A stretch of 64,000 nt of DNA from Monodelphis domestica (taxonomy: Eukaryota; Chordata; Mammalia; Didelphimorphia; Didelphidae), in contig NC_077227.1 of NCBI RefSeq assembly GCF_027887165.1, forward strand, positions 539,758,389-539,822,388, in the 5' to 3' direction. Positions 46,235 to 56,948 of this stretch are shown here, piece after piece. The notes under the pieces were generated by a model. The model saw only the letters and a list, made by a program, of their open reading frames with translations, made no database searches and was not told the origin of the DNA. Position numbers and translations under genes: made by a program. Positions within the stretch are counted from its first letter, which is position 1, and every line of letters starts with the position of its first letter.

Positions 46235-46495
46235 AAACATTTAAAGTCGGCGGTGTGCTGGTCAATGTTTAACAATTGTCTCTCTGGAAAAAAAGTATTT
46301 ATAACACACTTTAAAATTTAATCTGTATTGTAGACATTTTCTCCCTTTATTTCTTAATCAGAAATCAGATTTCTAGAAAATCAGCAAAACAACAAATCAA
46401 GCTCTGATTTCTAATTTATAAGTTCTCACATTGAAAATTTAGCTGACTCTTGTGATTTAGTTCAAGATGGCTCCAGCAGCCTCCTATTTGCTGTT
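46235..46495. repeat. Unclassified dispersed element, copy 1
   Basis: Shares ordered blocks with 61475-61900: 'gtgctggtcaatgtttaaca', 'aaatcaagctctgatttcta' and 'actcttgtgatttagttcaa' followed by a 'ggctccagca' block. The family is not recognised. Confidence 0.6.
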
Positions 46496-46507
46496 TACAA
46501 ACTATAA

Positions 46508-46600
46508 AATGGGGCTAGCTAGGTAGCACAGTGGATAGTGTGTCAGTCTTGGCAAAGTCAGGAAGATCTAGGTTCAAATTTGGTCTTAGATAGCACCAGG
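46508..46600 (+). repeat. SINE head fragment (type A/B)
   Basis: 'agctaggtagcacagtggat' and 'gatctaggttcaaatttggt'. The 3' end is cut where CR1/L3 text begins. Confidence 0.75.
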
Positions 46601-46604
46601 AATT

Positions 46605-47330
46605 ATAGAATCACTTAATCTGAGAATTAAAATAGAAATAGCCACCTAGTCTCTGCATGCCTATGAAGGAATCCCTGCAATAACATCCGATAAATGGTCA
46701 GATAGTCTCTATTCAAAGTTCTTCAAGGAGAGGGAACCAATTACCTCTCAAGGCAGCCCATTCTGATTTTGGATAGCTCTAATAAATAGAATAGTTTCCC
46801 TGACATCGGACTACATTTACCTCTGTGGAACTTCTCCTCATTCCTCCTGGCTCTGCCCTTTGGGGCTAAACAGAAAAAGAATGATTAATGCCTTTAGCAC
46901 ATGATAGCCCTGTTGTTGTTTTTCAGTCTCTCAGTTGTGTTGACATTTCATGACCCCTTTTGGGTCTTCAGCCCATTTCCCCTACCTCTCATTCCAAGTC
47001 TTCTTTTCTCCAGGCTCAGCATGCTTAGTCCCATTAACTGACACTCATAACTATCATATGATCTTCAGAAAGGCCTTCATCATCCTGGCTGCCCTCCTCT
47101 AGGCATTCTCCGGGTCATCAATATCCTTCTTAGATCTTGGTACCCAGCCCTGAAGGCAATATTCCATGTGAGGGACAGGATGATCATCACCTCCCTAGTC
47201 CTGGAAACTGGATCTTCTCAAGGTAGTATTATAATCAGCTTCTTTTGTTGCCACATCTCATTTGACTCATGGAGCTTGGAGTCCACTGAAATACCCTAAT
47301 CCTTTATGGTACAATGGTGGCTGTACTTCC
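46605..47330 (-). mobile_element. CR1/L3 LINE 3' block, antisense
   Basis: The longest CR1/L3 piece here. In order: 'aaggcagcccattctgattt', 'tggctctgccctttggggct', 'catcctggctgccctcctct', 'tcatcaatatccttcttaga', 'ggtacccagccctgaaggca' and 'tcatcacctccctagtcctg'. It matches the antisense of the CR1/L3 3' portion almost end to end. Confidence 0.85.
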
Positions 47331-47370
47331 CAGAAGAAAACCTTGGGAAATCTACCCAGGTCAGGGAATG

Positions 47371-47562
47371 GTCATAGAATCTTGAGCTAGACATAATCAT
47401 TTAGTCTCACCCCCTGATTTTAGAGATGAGGAACCTGAGGCTCAAAGGGGGTAAATGACTTGTTCAAAATGACATGGTACTAAGTAGCAGAGCTGGGATG
47501 GAAACTAACCTCATTTGACTCCAAAGCCAGCGTTTTTTTCTGTTACATTATACCCTAGGATT
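47371..47562 (-). repeat. Type C SINE, antisense
   Basis: 'cattttagtctcacccc'-like edge, 'agatgaggaacctgaggctc' and 'tttgactccaaagccagcg'. Confidence 0.8.
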
Positions 47563-47639
47563 TGTCAAAACCCAAACAAAAACATTTTGAAGGGTTCTTC
47601 CTTCTTCTCCCCATTCCCCACTCCCAGTCCTGAATCATA

Positions 47640-48010
47640 GCATGGTTTATAATTAGATGGACTGCTAATGATCAGCAGTAGGGCTCACTGCTCCCCTCCC
47701 CACTAAGTTGGTCTTTGAGCAGACGCAAAAATGTGTTTGTGGCTATCTCCTGGGGTTTTGGCCCCCTTTCCAGCTTTGATAGTGTCTCTGTGACAGCAGT
47801 GTTAAGAAATGGTAATTTCTACTGCGCAGCAAGGTACAGTTTTATTCCCCCAAAAGAGGGAAAATATAATTGCTATCTTGAATAATCATTTTCCGAAGGC
47901 TTGAAGTCTAACCTTTAATTAATATTTCATCTGCAACTGGGGTTCATAATTTGAATAGGGCCTAAAAATATTGCTCCGTTAGATCATTAACTGTGAGCTG
48001 GGGAGCCAGT
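47640..48010. other. Repeat-free AT-rich segment, possible conserved non-coding element
   Basis: About 370 bp with no repeat signature, dense in homeodomain-type words ('cctttaattaatatttcatc', 'taattagatgg', 'agatcattaac'). Function is inferred only from composition. Confidence 0.3.
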
Positions 48011-48026
48011 ATGTGGTTTTCCATTG

Positions 48027-48155
48027 TTTGCAATTATTTCTAAAATTAAAAAAAATGTTTAATCCATAAACCCATAACAAGATGGGGAGAAAGCTAGAAT
48101 GCATTTAAGGGTATGTGAGTGGGTTCAGGAAATAGGTTAGGGGCATATTTCCTTC
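48027..48155. repeat. Unclassified repeated segment, copy 1
   Basis: Aligns by eye to 49041-49165: 'caattatttctaaaatta', 'ataacaagatggggagaaag' and 'ttcaggaaataggtta'. Confidence 0.65.
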
Positions 48156-48487
48156 CAGGTTATTGACTGGAAGCTGGGTGATGGCCTTCGAAGGCAAGGT
48201 AGAGCCCAAGAAGCATTAGTTACTGTCCCCTGTGCTCTCTCTGCTCCTTTGATCAAAGAACATTCCCAAAAGCCATTTCCTAGGGTGCCAGTGGACCTCT
48301 CCCTTAGGTTTACAGGTCACTGGCTTTTAAGGATGCATCTAGCATTAGTGTCTTTGATATTTGCTGGAATAAGGCACTTGGATCTTTCAAAGTGCTTCCT
48401 GGAAGTAATAATTGCTAACCATCTGATAACATTTTGAGGTTTGCAAAATGCTTTCCTCTAAACCACCCAAGGAAATAGGTAGGTAGT

Positions 48488-48675
48488 AGCAAGGTGAAGC
48501 AGATAGAGTGCATGACTTGGCCTCAGAACAATCTCTGTTAAAATCTTGCTTGGAATCAGTGCTTACTGTCTGTGTGACCTTGGGCTCTTTGGAGCCTCGG
48601 TGTCTTTATTTTTTAAATGAGAGGGTAGGACTAGATGACCTTTGAAGGCACTTCCAGATTTAAATCAATGATCAT
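48488..48675 (+). repeat. Type C SINE
   Basis: 'gtgtgaccttgggctctttg', 'gtaggactagatgacctttg'. Confidence 0.8.
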
Positions 48676-48699
48676 CTAGGTAAGATTGCCCTCAACCCT

Positions 48700-48836
48700 A
48701 TCCATTAAGGCCTAGAGCTAAGTGAATTCCTTCAGTAAGGTCACAAAGAGTGTAAGTGTCCAAACTAGGATTTAAACCCAAGTCTCCTGACCCCAGGTAG
48801 AGTGCTCCTTCCTGGTACCACATTTTACTGCCTCTC
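48700..48836 (-). repeat. Type C SINE, antisense
   Basis: 'ggatttaaacccaagtctcc' and 'cctggtaccacattttactg'. Confidence 0.7.
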
Positions 48837-49040
48837 ATAGGTCAAATAGCATCTTTCCTAATGGTTTTGGAACCAGAAGGCATTTAGGAGCTGAAGAGAC
48901 TAGTAGAAAGATGGGAGAGAGGAGCAGCCAGAAAGGCAGTAGACCAAAGAGTGGAGGGGAACAAGAATCTTAATGGATTGGCCACAGTTCTTATTATATA
49001 ACACCAGTTACGTTGAATTCTAGGGAAAATGTGTTTTGGA

Positions 49041-49165
49041 TTCAATTGATTACAATTATTTTTAAAATGAAAAATAAATTCATAAATCCAAAACAAGATG
49101 GAGATGGGGGAAAGGCTTGGATATATTCAAGTATATTTGAATAGAATCAGGAAATAGGTAGGGGG
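49041..49165. repeat. Unclassified repeated segment, copy 2
   Basis: Partner of 48027-48155, same orientation, about 1 kb away: 'caattatttttaaaatga', 'aaaacaagatggagatgggg', 'atcaggaaataggtag'. Confidence 0.65.
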
Positions 49166-49231
49166 CTCCTCATTAAGACTTACTCTAACACTAGGGTGAT
49201 GGGGTAGTACTTTACATCCAATGGTAGACAA

Positions 49232-49715
49232 TTTGGCGAAGTGGGAAGGGCGTTGGCCTCTAAAATCCAAATTCTAGGTTCATTACCCAGTTATGCCACT
49301 CATGTCACCTTGCACAATCAATCAGTCAATCAATCAGCAAAGATTTATTAACTTATGCTAGGCACTCTGCTAGGCATAGGGGAAACAAAGATAAAGGTAG
49401 AATTGCCCCTGTTTGCCAGGAATTTGTAATCTAGCCAGAGAGATAAAAATGAGGTGTATTGGTTTATGTCAGATAATGGGGTCTGTGGTGGTAGAGGCAC
49501 TGGTAGCTAGAGGAATCAGGAGAAAGTTTTTATATAGAAAGTGATGATTAAACTAAAGTCTTGGAAAGAACTAGGATTTTGAGAAGTAGAGGTCAGAGGG
49601 AATACATTCTAGTCACTTTGCCAGTAGACCTCAGTTTCCTCATATGTACATATGGCTATTGGGCATATAGGACATCTAAGGTCCCTTCTGGCTCTAATCT
49701 TGTGAACTCTTTAAT
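49232..49715 (+). repeat. Type C SINE split by an L2 3' end
   Basis: Left part ends 'catgtcaccttgcac' and right part resumes 'gacctcagtttcctcatatg' and 'tctaaggtcccttctggctc'. The insert is an antisense L2 terminus. Confidence 0.75.
49318..49616 (-). mobile_element. L2 3' end inserted in a SINE
   Basis: Starts with AATCAATCAGTCAATCAATC (the reverse of an L2-type TGATTGAT tail), then 'gcactctgctaggcatag'. Flanks 'gtcaccttgc' and 'gtcactttgc' look like a 10-bp target duplication. Confidence 0.7.
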
Positions 49716-49747
49716 GATGGGGATAAGGTTGACATATAATAGAATGA

Positions 49748-49870
49748 TATAATCATTGAACCAGAAAGGGTCTCAAAAATAATTAACTCCATGTATCCCA
49801 TTTTATAGATAAGAAAATTGAGATCCACAGAAGGAAAGTGATTTGTTGGACACATGAGATGCACTCTCAG
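49748..49870 (-). repeat. Type C SINE, antisense
   Basis: 'aaccagaaagggtctcaaaa', 'tagataagaaaattgagatc'. Confidence 0.65.
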
Positions 49871-50103
49871 CCCATTTAATTTGAAGTATCCCTCTGGTTA
49901 TTTTAGAGGGTTACAAAGATAGATGAGAAATTTTGAGAATCCTTAATGAGCTTATTGGGGGCGGGGGTGTAAAAATGAAAACCATTGTTCAGGGCAGAAA
50001 ACCCTGGAGCTTTGAGTTTTCCATCATTCTTAGACCCCCCTCTAAGGGGTTGTGATCCTAAAGACATTATGAAACATAATTCTAGATATATAGGGATTAT
50101 TTG

Positions 50104-50298
50104 TAGCATCACAGGACTTGGAACTAGGAAGAACCTTGAGAAAGAATATGATCCAATGTCCTCATTTTACAGTGCAGGAAACCAAGGTCTGGTTCAGTGC
50201 CTCACTCAAAGTCACACAGGGTAATAAATGTCTGAGTCTGAACTCAAACCCAGGGCTTCCTTATCCCCACATCTAATGTTCTTGCCACTCTATTATAT
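50104..50298 (-). repeat. Type C SINE, antisense
   Basis: 'ttggaactaggaagaacctt', 'ctcattttacagtgcaggaa', 'ctcaaacccagggcttcctt'. Confidence 0.8.
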
Positions 50299-50384
50299 TG
50301 TGTTTTTACAGTGTAGCAAAAAAAAAATGTGATCACTCAAATTTCTTCTGTTCATCTGACTCTAATGTATCAATGGTTTGTAAA

Positions 50385-50530
50385 GTCCAGGCCTTAAATA
50401 CTTACTAGCTATGTGACCCTGGAAAAGTCATGTAATGTTTGCCTCAGTTTCTTCATCTGTAGAATGAGCTGGAGAAAGAAATGGCAAACCACTCCAGTAT
50501 CTCTGCCAAGAAAACCCCAAATGGAGTCAC
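50385..50530 (+). repeat. Type B SINE, left part
   Basis: 'gctggagaaagaaatggcaa' to 'aaaaccccaaatggagtcac', cut where ERV sequence begins. Its missing tail is found at 55179-55225. Confidence 0.9.
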
Positions 50531-50818
50531 AGCATTTGTGGTCAAAATCCTATTAAAAGAAATCATACCTAGATTTGGGATTCCCACAAAATTGGACGCA
50601 GACCATTGGAATCACTTTACTCAATATTAAATGAAATGTATAAAAATCTAGGAATACAAGCAACATACCATACACCATATCAGCCCCAAAGTTCAGGGAA
50701 AGCAGAGAGATTAAATAAAGACATAAAAACATTAATAGGAAAATTTTGTGCAGAAACACACCTAAAATAGACATTCTACCATTAGTTCTGTTCCATCTTA
50801 GAACAAGACCCAGTGGAG

Positions 50819-51707
50819 CATCTCTTATAATCAGAGAGATGCAAATCAAAACAACTCTGAGGTATCACCTCACACCTAGCAGATTGGCTAACATGACAGT
50901 TATGGAAAGTAATGAATGCTGGAGGGGATGTGGCAAAGTAGGGACATTAATTCATTGCTGGTGGAGTTGTGAACTGATCCAGCCATTCTGGAGGGCAATT
51001 TGGAACTATGCACAAAGGGCGATAAAAGAATGTCTACCCTTTGATCCAGCCATAGCACTGCTGGGTTTGTACCCCAAAGAGATAATGGACAAAAAGACTT
51101 GTACAAAAATATTCATAGCTGCGCTCTTTGTGGTGGCCAAAAATTGGAAAATGAGGGGATGCCCATCAATTGGGGAATGGCTGAACAAATTGTGGTATAT
51201 GTTGGTGATGGAATACTATTGTGCTCAAAGGAATAATAAAGTGGAGGATTTCCATGTGAACTGGAACAACCTCCAGGAAGTGATGCAGAGCGAGAGGAGC
51301 AGAACCAGGAGAACATTGTACACAGAGACAAACACACTGTGGTATCATCGAACGTAATGGACTTCTCCATTAGTGGTGGTGTAATGTCCCAGCACAATCT
51401 GCAGGGATCAAGGAGAAAAAAACACTATCCAAAAGCAGAGGACAAACTGAGGGAATAGAAACACCAAGGAAAAGCAACTGCCTGACTACAATGGCTGAGG
51501 GGACATGACAGAGGAAAGACTCGGAGCGAACACTCTGATGCAAATACTAACAACATGGCAATGGGTTCAAGTCAAGAACACATATGATACCAGTGGAATC
51601 ACACATCGGCCACGGGGGGTGGGAGGGAGGAAAAGAAAATGATCTTTGTCTTTAATGAAAAATGCATGGAAATGATCAAATAAAATACTATAAAATAAAA
51701 AAAAAAA
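50819..51707 (+). mobile_element. 5'-truncated L1 LINE inside the ERV
   Basis: Flanked by perfect 14-bp target duplications 'aagacccagtggag' (50805-50818 and 51708-51721). It carries the last ~180 codons of L1 ORF2 without a stop, with blocks such as '[20 protein letters not shown]', '[20 protein letters not shown]', '[15 protein letters not shown]' and '[20 protein letters not shown]'. It ends at 51357, followed by a 3' UTR, an AATAAA near 51679 and a poly(A) run. The EN and RT domains are absent, so it cannot move by itself. Intact frame and exact duplications suggest a comparatively recent insertion. Confidence 0.97.
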
Positions 51708-51921
51708 AAGACCCAGTGGAGATCTACACATCACTCCATTTGAGATGCTATATGGACATGCAATTTGGCAAGGAAGGACTTATAAACCAGCTTACATGGC
51801 AATGATAGGAGGATACTGTCAATTAACAAAATATATACAAGCTTTACAAACAAGAATAGTAGAGTTGCACAAAATGTGTGTTAAATTTAAATTGTGGTTG
51901 GACTCTGAATATTTATATAGG

Positions 51922-52649
51922 TGGTCGCCAGAGATTTAATTTCTAAACCCCAAAATGAATTACTAAAGTAAATGGAATATATGATAATTTATTTACAATA
52001 GAGGGAAGATATTAAGGAATGAGAGAGAGAGAGGAAACTCTGGCTTCCTCTGAGCCAAGTAGAAATACTATGGCCCTAATCAGGGAAAAGAGTCTCAAGA
52101 TGATGGCTCAGAGGTTTACACCTCCAAGAAGGCAGGGTCATTAAATTAGCCTTTAACTTGCCAAGGGTGACCATCTAAAATGGAAAAGCAGTCTGAGGTC
52201 TCCTGCATGAGTTCCTCCAGGGGTCCCATTCCTCCAGTCCAACTCTGAGTCAGAGAATCCTCCATCCAACTCAAATCGAATATCTTCTTTTGGCTTCTGA
52301 TCTTCTTTTTAAAGATCTTTTTCTCTTGCATCACCTACCCTAAATTTCATGTCTACCAATCACAGCAGATGCTTTTCTCCAGGACTGCCCATTCTTTAGT
52401 TCACACCTTCTTTGGTTAGATTATACCTTTTGGGTTACTAAACACCTTTTTTGGTTAGTTCACCTTTTTTAGTTACTTAACAACTTTTTGTAGTTAAAAT
52501 GTGTAGATATACTTAAAATACTTAGTTATCACCTTTTGGGGATTAAAATCTAAAAACAGATTCCGGATTATAATTCAATCTTCCCAATAAAGTAAGAGCT
52601 AAATAATTTCATTGTTACAATCAGAGGAGAGCTAAATCCAATCTTCACA
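51922..52649 (-). mobile_element. Solo ERV LTR inside the ERV, antisense
   Basis: 728 bp with edges TGGTCGCC ... TCTTCACA on the plus strand, flanked by 'tagg' and 'tggg' (a 4-bp duplication with one change). A minus-strand AATAAA lies near 51985. It is related to the long LTR at 11843-13808. Integrase coding resumes right after it. Confidence 0.85.
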
Positions 52650-52932
52650 TGGGCTTGATACAACAAACAGTACCCCTGGATTACAATTTGCACAACATCA
52701 AACCAGGAGACAAAATATACATAAAAAATTCAATAGAAAATTGGCTACAGAAATAAAATGAACTGGACCACACAAAGTATTGCTTACTACCCTGACAGCT
52801 ATAAAAATTGCAGGGAAAGACTCATGTTTCCACTGTTCCCACATAAAACCAGAAAAATCCAACATTATTGTAACAGACATAGAAGAAGATATTAGACAAA
52901 GGATAGTGCTGAGAAATGAAAACAAAAACTGA

Positions 52933-54130
52933 TTAACATCAACAAATGCACCAAAAGAAAGAAGAGTATCACAGAATGTTCCTGACAACAAAATCTCTGC
53001 AGTCAACTGATAGCATTAGTCAAGCATGCCATAGGGAAAAGAAGACAAGTTTCCAGCCCAGAGGAAAAGATTTTAAAGCATCCCAGAGGAAAAGCATCAA
53101 GAAAAGCTGCCAGAAAGAAGAAACAAAGAGAAAACGCAGAAATGGACAGCTAAGTCTTTGAACTTTGTAAATTTGTTTATAGAAGAAGACAGATGTAAAA
53201 TGGGACTTGTATATGAGACTGAGTAGGGTGAAAGCATAAAACAAAATTAATTTCACATATTAAGGAAATAGCATGCAACACTACATAACTTGGAAGAAAG
53301 AAGAGATCCATCAGTCAACATGAGAAGTGGAAATCTGAAGAAACTTGATAAGTATCCATTCAATATAACACTATTAGACACAAAACTCAAAACCACAAAT
53401 TGACATATATTAGGAGACCTCGTGTAAATAAATGAATGTCTGAAATTGCATTTATGCAAAATGTAAATATGTATATAGTTAGTTCCATAAGGTCTTAGGC
53501 AAATAGAAAGATCAATAGATATTTCTATTTGACTGACATCAGGATTAGGGAACTACGTATATTATTGTATTATATGTAAATAATCTCTGTAAATAATGTA
53601 TATACTATGATTAGGTTAGTAACAGTGATAGGGTCTGTAAATATGTAACATAGCATGTATATATGTTGTACATTAGATTGTTATAGACTAGACTAGGAAC
53701 TTAGAGAATAGTTATAATAAGTAGGGAATCTATTAGGAGTTAGTTAAGTTAAACATAGCATAGACAGTTATACTTAGGAATAGACTTAAGCTGCATTTGC
53801 AGATAGTAAACTTTTAATTGTTTATTGTAAAGCTGATGCTGAAATTGTGTTTAATGGAAATATCTGTATAAATAAATAGATTGCAAATAATTATAGGTAA
53901 ATAAAATAGGAAAAAATGTTTGTTTAACTTAGCAAGAATAAGTAGTATTAGCATTAAGATTCAAATTTCTTTGTAATGGTTTTGTTCAAACATTTATTGT
54001 ACTGAATTTATTTGTAAAACCCTAAAACTACCCTCACCCAAAACTTTCCTTCATGAAATTCCTTAGATTAGATAAGATTAGCATAGAATAGAAATAGAGT
54101 AATTGAGTAAACTTTATTATTTTGGGGGGA
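52933..54130 (+). other. ERV post-pol region, AT-rich, undeciphered
   Basis: Follows the integrase stop. A Lys/Arg-rich 71-codon ORF (52946-53161) lacks a known motif. Beyond it come many TTAG and TAAAT words and no long ORF. No envelope signature is seen. Confidence 0.45.
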
Positions 54131-55178
54131 GTAGTTAGAAAGTAGATTTAGTAATTTGATAAGTATAATAAATATAAGTGGAAAGGAAAACTGAATCAAG
54201 ATCTGGATTTTTCTGCCAATGAGGTGGAGCAAATAGCAGTTAGAATGTTAGAGTGAAGACTGATGGAAAGCAATGACAGTTGGTGGGGGGAGGTGCAACC
54301 TGGAGAGTGACAGTTGCTCTCAAAAGGTTACTCTTTTTCCTGGCCTTCAGACTGGAAGGAGTGTTCTCTCCCTATCTCTGGGTAGAAGTACCTCTATTCC
54401 TGGTTATTTCCCAACTGTGTGCTCTACCTGGATTCCTGTGATCTGGTCATTGAACAAAAGAATTTAAGGGGAATGGTTTGAATTTAAGGCTAGTCTTTAG
54501 GGCCCTAGCCCAAAGAGATAGGCTCAATAAGCTCTGAAAGTCAGAACCTTTTCTTCCTCTTGCTGTCTACTGCTAAAGACTTTGAATTTAAGAAAGCTAG
54601 CATAGATTAGTATAGACAGGAATGAAAGAAACCCTCTACCAATCTTTGAGGCCTGGCCTCAGCTCAAAAGCTGAGAGAGGTTCAAACCAAATCTGTGGCT
54701 AAGCATAGGGAAATCCCTATTCCCTCAACCCCGATACCTTCCCAGTTTGAACTTGTTATTAAATTCATCTTTAGTTAAGTAACCTGCAGTCAGATAAGAG
54801 GAGGACTGTCATTTCAGGGGGACATAGAAGGAGCAGAACCTAAGGATAGCCATTCAACCATAATTGGTCCTTATTGGACCCCTACCAGGCGACCTTGGTC
54901 AGCAGGGAGGCTTGTCCCTCAGGGAATCCATGCTTACCTGTGCTGGGGTATCTTCAACATCAATCAATAGAGAAGACATCCCTTCTGGCTATCATAGTTG
55001 ACCCATTTCTCAGGAACCCCATTTTTCAAAGACATCCTTTCAGCAGGGGGTATCTCTCTCCTTTTACCTCACCAGCATCCATATTCCCTCTATCTCTTCA
55101 ACTCCTCCATTCCCTGTTACAAAACCTTCTTTATCCCCTGAACCTCTTCAATCTTCTACAATTCCTTTAACTATTACA
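54131..55178 (+). mobile_element. Putative 3' LTR of the ERV remnant
   Basis: Begins after a G-rich tract ('attttggggggag') and ends 'ctattaca' at the SINE junction. 'gttattaaattcatc' near 54755 may be the poly(A) signal. No second copy is available for comparison, and the 5' edge is uncertain. Confidence 0.45.
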
Positions 55179-55225
55179 AGAGTCAGATACAACTGAAATG
55201 CCTGAAAAAAAGCAACAACAAAGTC
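55179..55225 (+). repeat. Type B SINE, right part (tail)
   Basis: 'agagtcagatacaactgaaa' then a CAACAACAA run. This is exactly the segment missing from the SINE at 50385-50530. Confidence 0.85.
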
Positions 55226-55845
55226 TAGTATCTGCCCATATGAATTTAGAAAAATTTCCTTAATAAAACAAAAACAGCCAGAAGCTTTACCCTCAAATCA
55301 CTGCTTCTATGAACCAAGAAAGTGGGGAAGGACTTGGAAAAGGATTCCTGTAATTTTTCTGATGGTTTGCATTATTAATTAAGTTGGAATTTCTATAAGA
55401 GAGTGCTCATATTATCTTTTCTACTTTTCATCTTTCTTGCCAAAAGCCTCAATCTGATTAGATTTCCAGGAAGAAATGTCATTATATTTGTAATTTTCTT
55501 CTGACTACAGACTTCACTTTGGTGCCCAAGTCATGGGGCAGTGGGGATAGTTAGGGAGGGAGTTAAATGTAAATCGCAGCTGTATTCCATTTTCTTTTTT
55601 CTCTCTCTTTTTTCCAGGGAAGACTGTAAAATATATGTGTGGGTGCAAAAGAACAACTCACCCCTGAACACTTTATAATAGTTGATCTAAGGCCAGACAT
55701 TCCATCTATCTCCTCATAACTTATTTTTATGTGACTATCTTTGACCTTGCAGATATGTATCTGTAGTAGCAAATAATTCTCCCACCTCACTTTATTTTTG
55801 TCTTTGTAGTAGCCTCAGGTTTTTAAGACACCTGCAATGAATACT
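55226..55845. other. Unclassified sequence
   Basis: No repeat recognised. A minus-strand 75-codon ORF (55563-55790) has no known motif. Confidence 0.4.
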
Positions 55846-55975
55846 GGATTTAGATCATGAGATTAAGGACTAGAAAGAACCTCAGAGATTGTCTTGGCAT
55901 TTTAAAACTGAGGAAACTGAGACCCAAAGAGTGAAAGGAATTTGCCCAAGGTTATACAGGTAGAATTACTAGGGA
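55846..55975 (-). repeat. Type C SINE, antisense
   Basis: 'ggactagaaagaacctcaga', 'ttttaaaactgaggaaactg'. Confidence 0.8.
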
Positions 55976-55984
55976 GTAGAGAAG

Positions 55985-56120
55985 AAGAGTGATCTTGTGG
56001 ATAGAGTTCTGGCTTTGAAATCAGAAAGATCTGAGTTCAAACCCTACCTCTGGTACTGGTTATGATTTAGACCAGGTCATTTACTCTTAGTTCTCTAGAC
56101 AACTTTCTAAGACTAAAATT
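55985..56120 (+). repeat. Type C SINE, 3' worn
   Basis: 'tgatcttgtggatagagttc', 'gatctgagttcaaaccctac'. Confidence 0.7.
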
Positions 56121-56232
56121 TGTTGAGTGGGTACCTATCTACATTGGTCCTGGGAGTATCTCATTGGGAACTCCCCACACTGCTGATATCATAGTTTAAT
56201 TAAAAACAAGAAAAATAACAACAACAAAAAAC

Positions 56233-56383
56233 AGGAGTCCTGGATTTGAAATTGGAAGTTCTACGTTTAAGGCTTGGATATATAACCATGGGTAAGATAC
56301 TTAACTTCTCTGGGCCTCAGTTTACCTCTCTGTTAAAGTAGGGAACTAGAATAGAGGGTCTCAAAGACTAAGATTCTGTGATA
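56233..56383 (+). repeat. Type C SINE
   Basis: 'ctctgggcctcagtttacct', 'gggaactagaatagagggtc'. Confidence 0.7.
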
Positions 56384-56814
56384 TCTGTCTGAAGAACTGG
56401 CGCTCTTTCTTATATAAAAGGCATATCAAACTTAAATAGAAACAGATCCTTGCTGATGGCATATTGACTTAGAAAACCACAAATTCACATTACCTATATT
56501 GTACTGTATTTTTCTAATTTTATATTTGTATTTTATATTTTTTCCACCTTACATGTAGATACAATTTTAATAATCATTTTCTGACATTTTGCTGTTGATG
56601 CTCTCTCTTTCCCTTTCACCCCTCTACCCTCCCCAAGGTCAGCAAGTAATATGATAGATTATACATGTATTATCATGCAATGCATATTTCTATGTTTGTT
56701 ATATTGTGAAAGTGTTTTTTTTAAATAGTGTGTTAAACATATCCCAATTATATTTAATCTGATTCTGGCAGGTAAGACCCATCAGCTTGATATCCCCTAT
56801 TCTTCCTCAAACTG
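56384..56814. other. AT-rich unclassified sequence
   Basis: No gene or clear repeat. Confidence 0.4.
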
Positions 56815-56945
56815 TCTGAAATTGGAGGCCCTGGGTTCAAGCCCTGCTCTCCTGCTTTCCATCTTTTTGTCCTTGAACAAGTGATTTTCTTTTTTCTCTT
56901 GGCATTTCAAGACATTCTCTGTGTCCTCATCTTTAAATGAGAATG
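56815..56945 (+). repeat. Decayed SINE (type C-like)
   Basis: 'ggaggccctgggttcaagcc' and 'gtcctcatctttaaatgaga'. Confidence 0.55.
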
Positions 56946-56948
56946 TTG

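Larger units (their letters stand above)
50531..55178 (+). mobile_element. Gammaretrovirus-like ERV remnant (pol 3' end to 3' LTR), with nested insertions
   Basis: Lies wholly inside a type B SINE. Decayed integrase begins at once ('IIPRFGIPTK', then 'HTPYQPQSSGKAERL'-like text near 50665) and runs through '[14 protein letters not shown]', 'LHITPFEMLYGHA' after the L1, and the C-terminal part after the LTR ('GPHKVLLTTLTAIKIAGKD', gammaretrovirus-like). The frame ends at a stop near 52930. No gag, protease, RT or 5' LTR is present. Stops and frameshifts leave it non-functional. 52933-54130 is AT-rich, with no recognised env. A G-run polypurine-tract-like motif sits at about 54119-54130. Confidence 0.85.

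Noticed and set aside
52946..53161. Lys/Arg-rich ORF as a retroviral accessory or env gene
   Set aside because: No signal peptide, transmembrane segment or known motif, and composition alone is not evidence.
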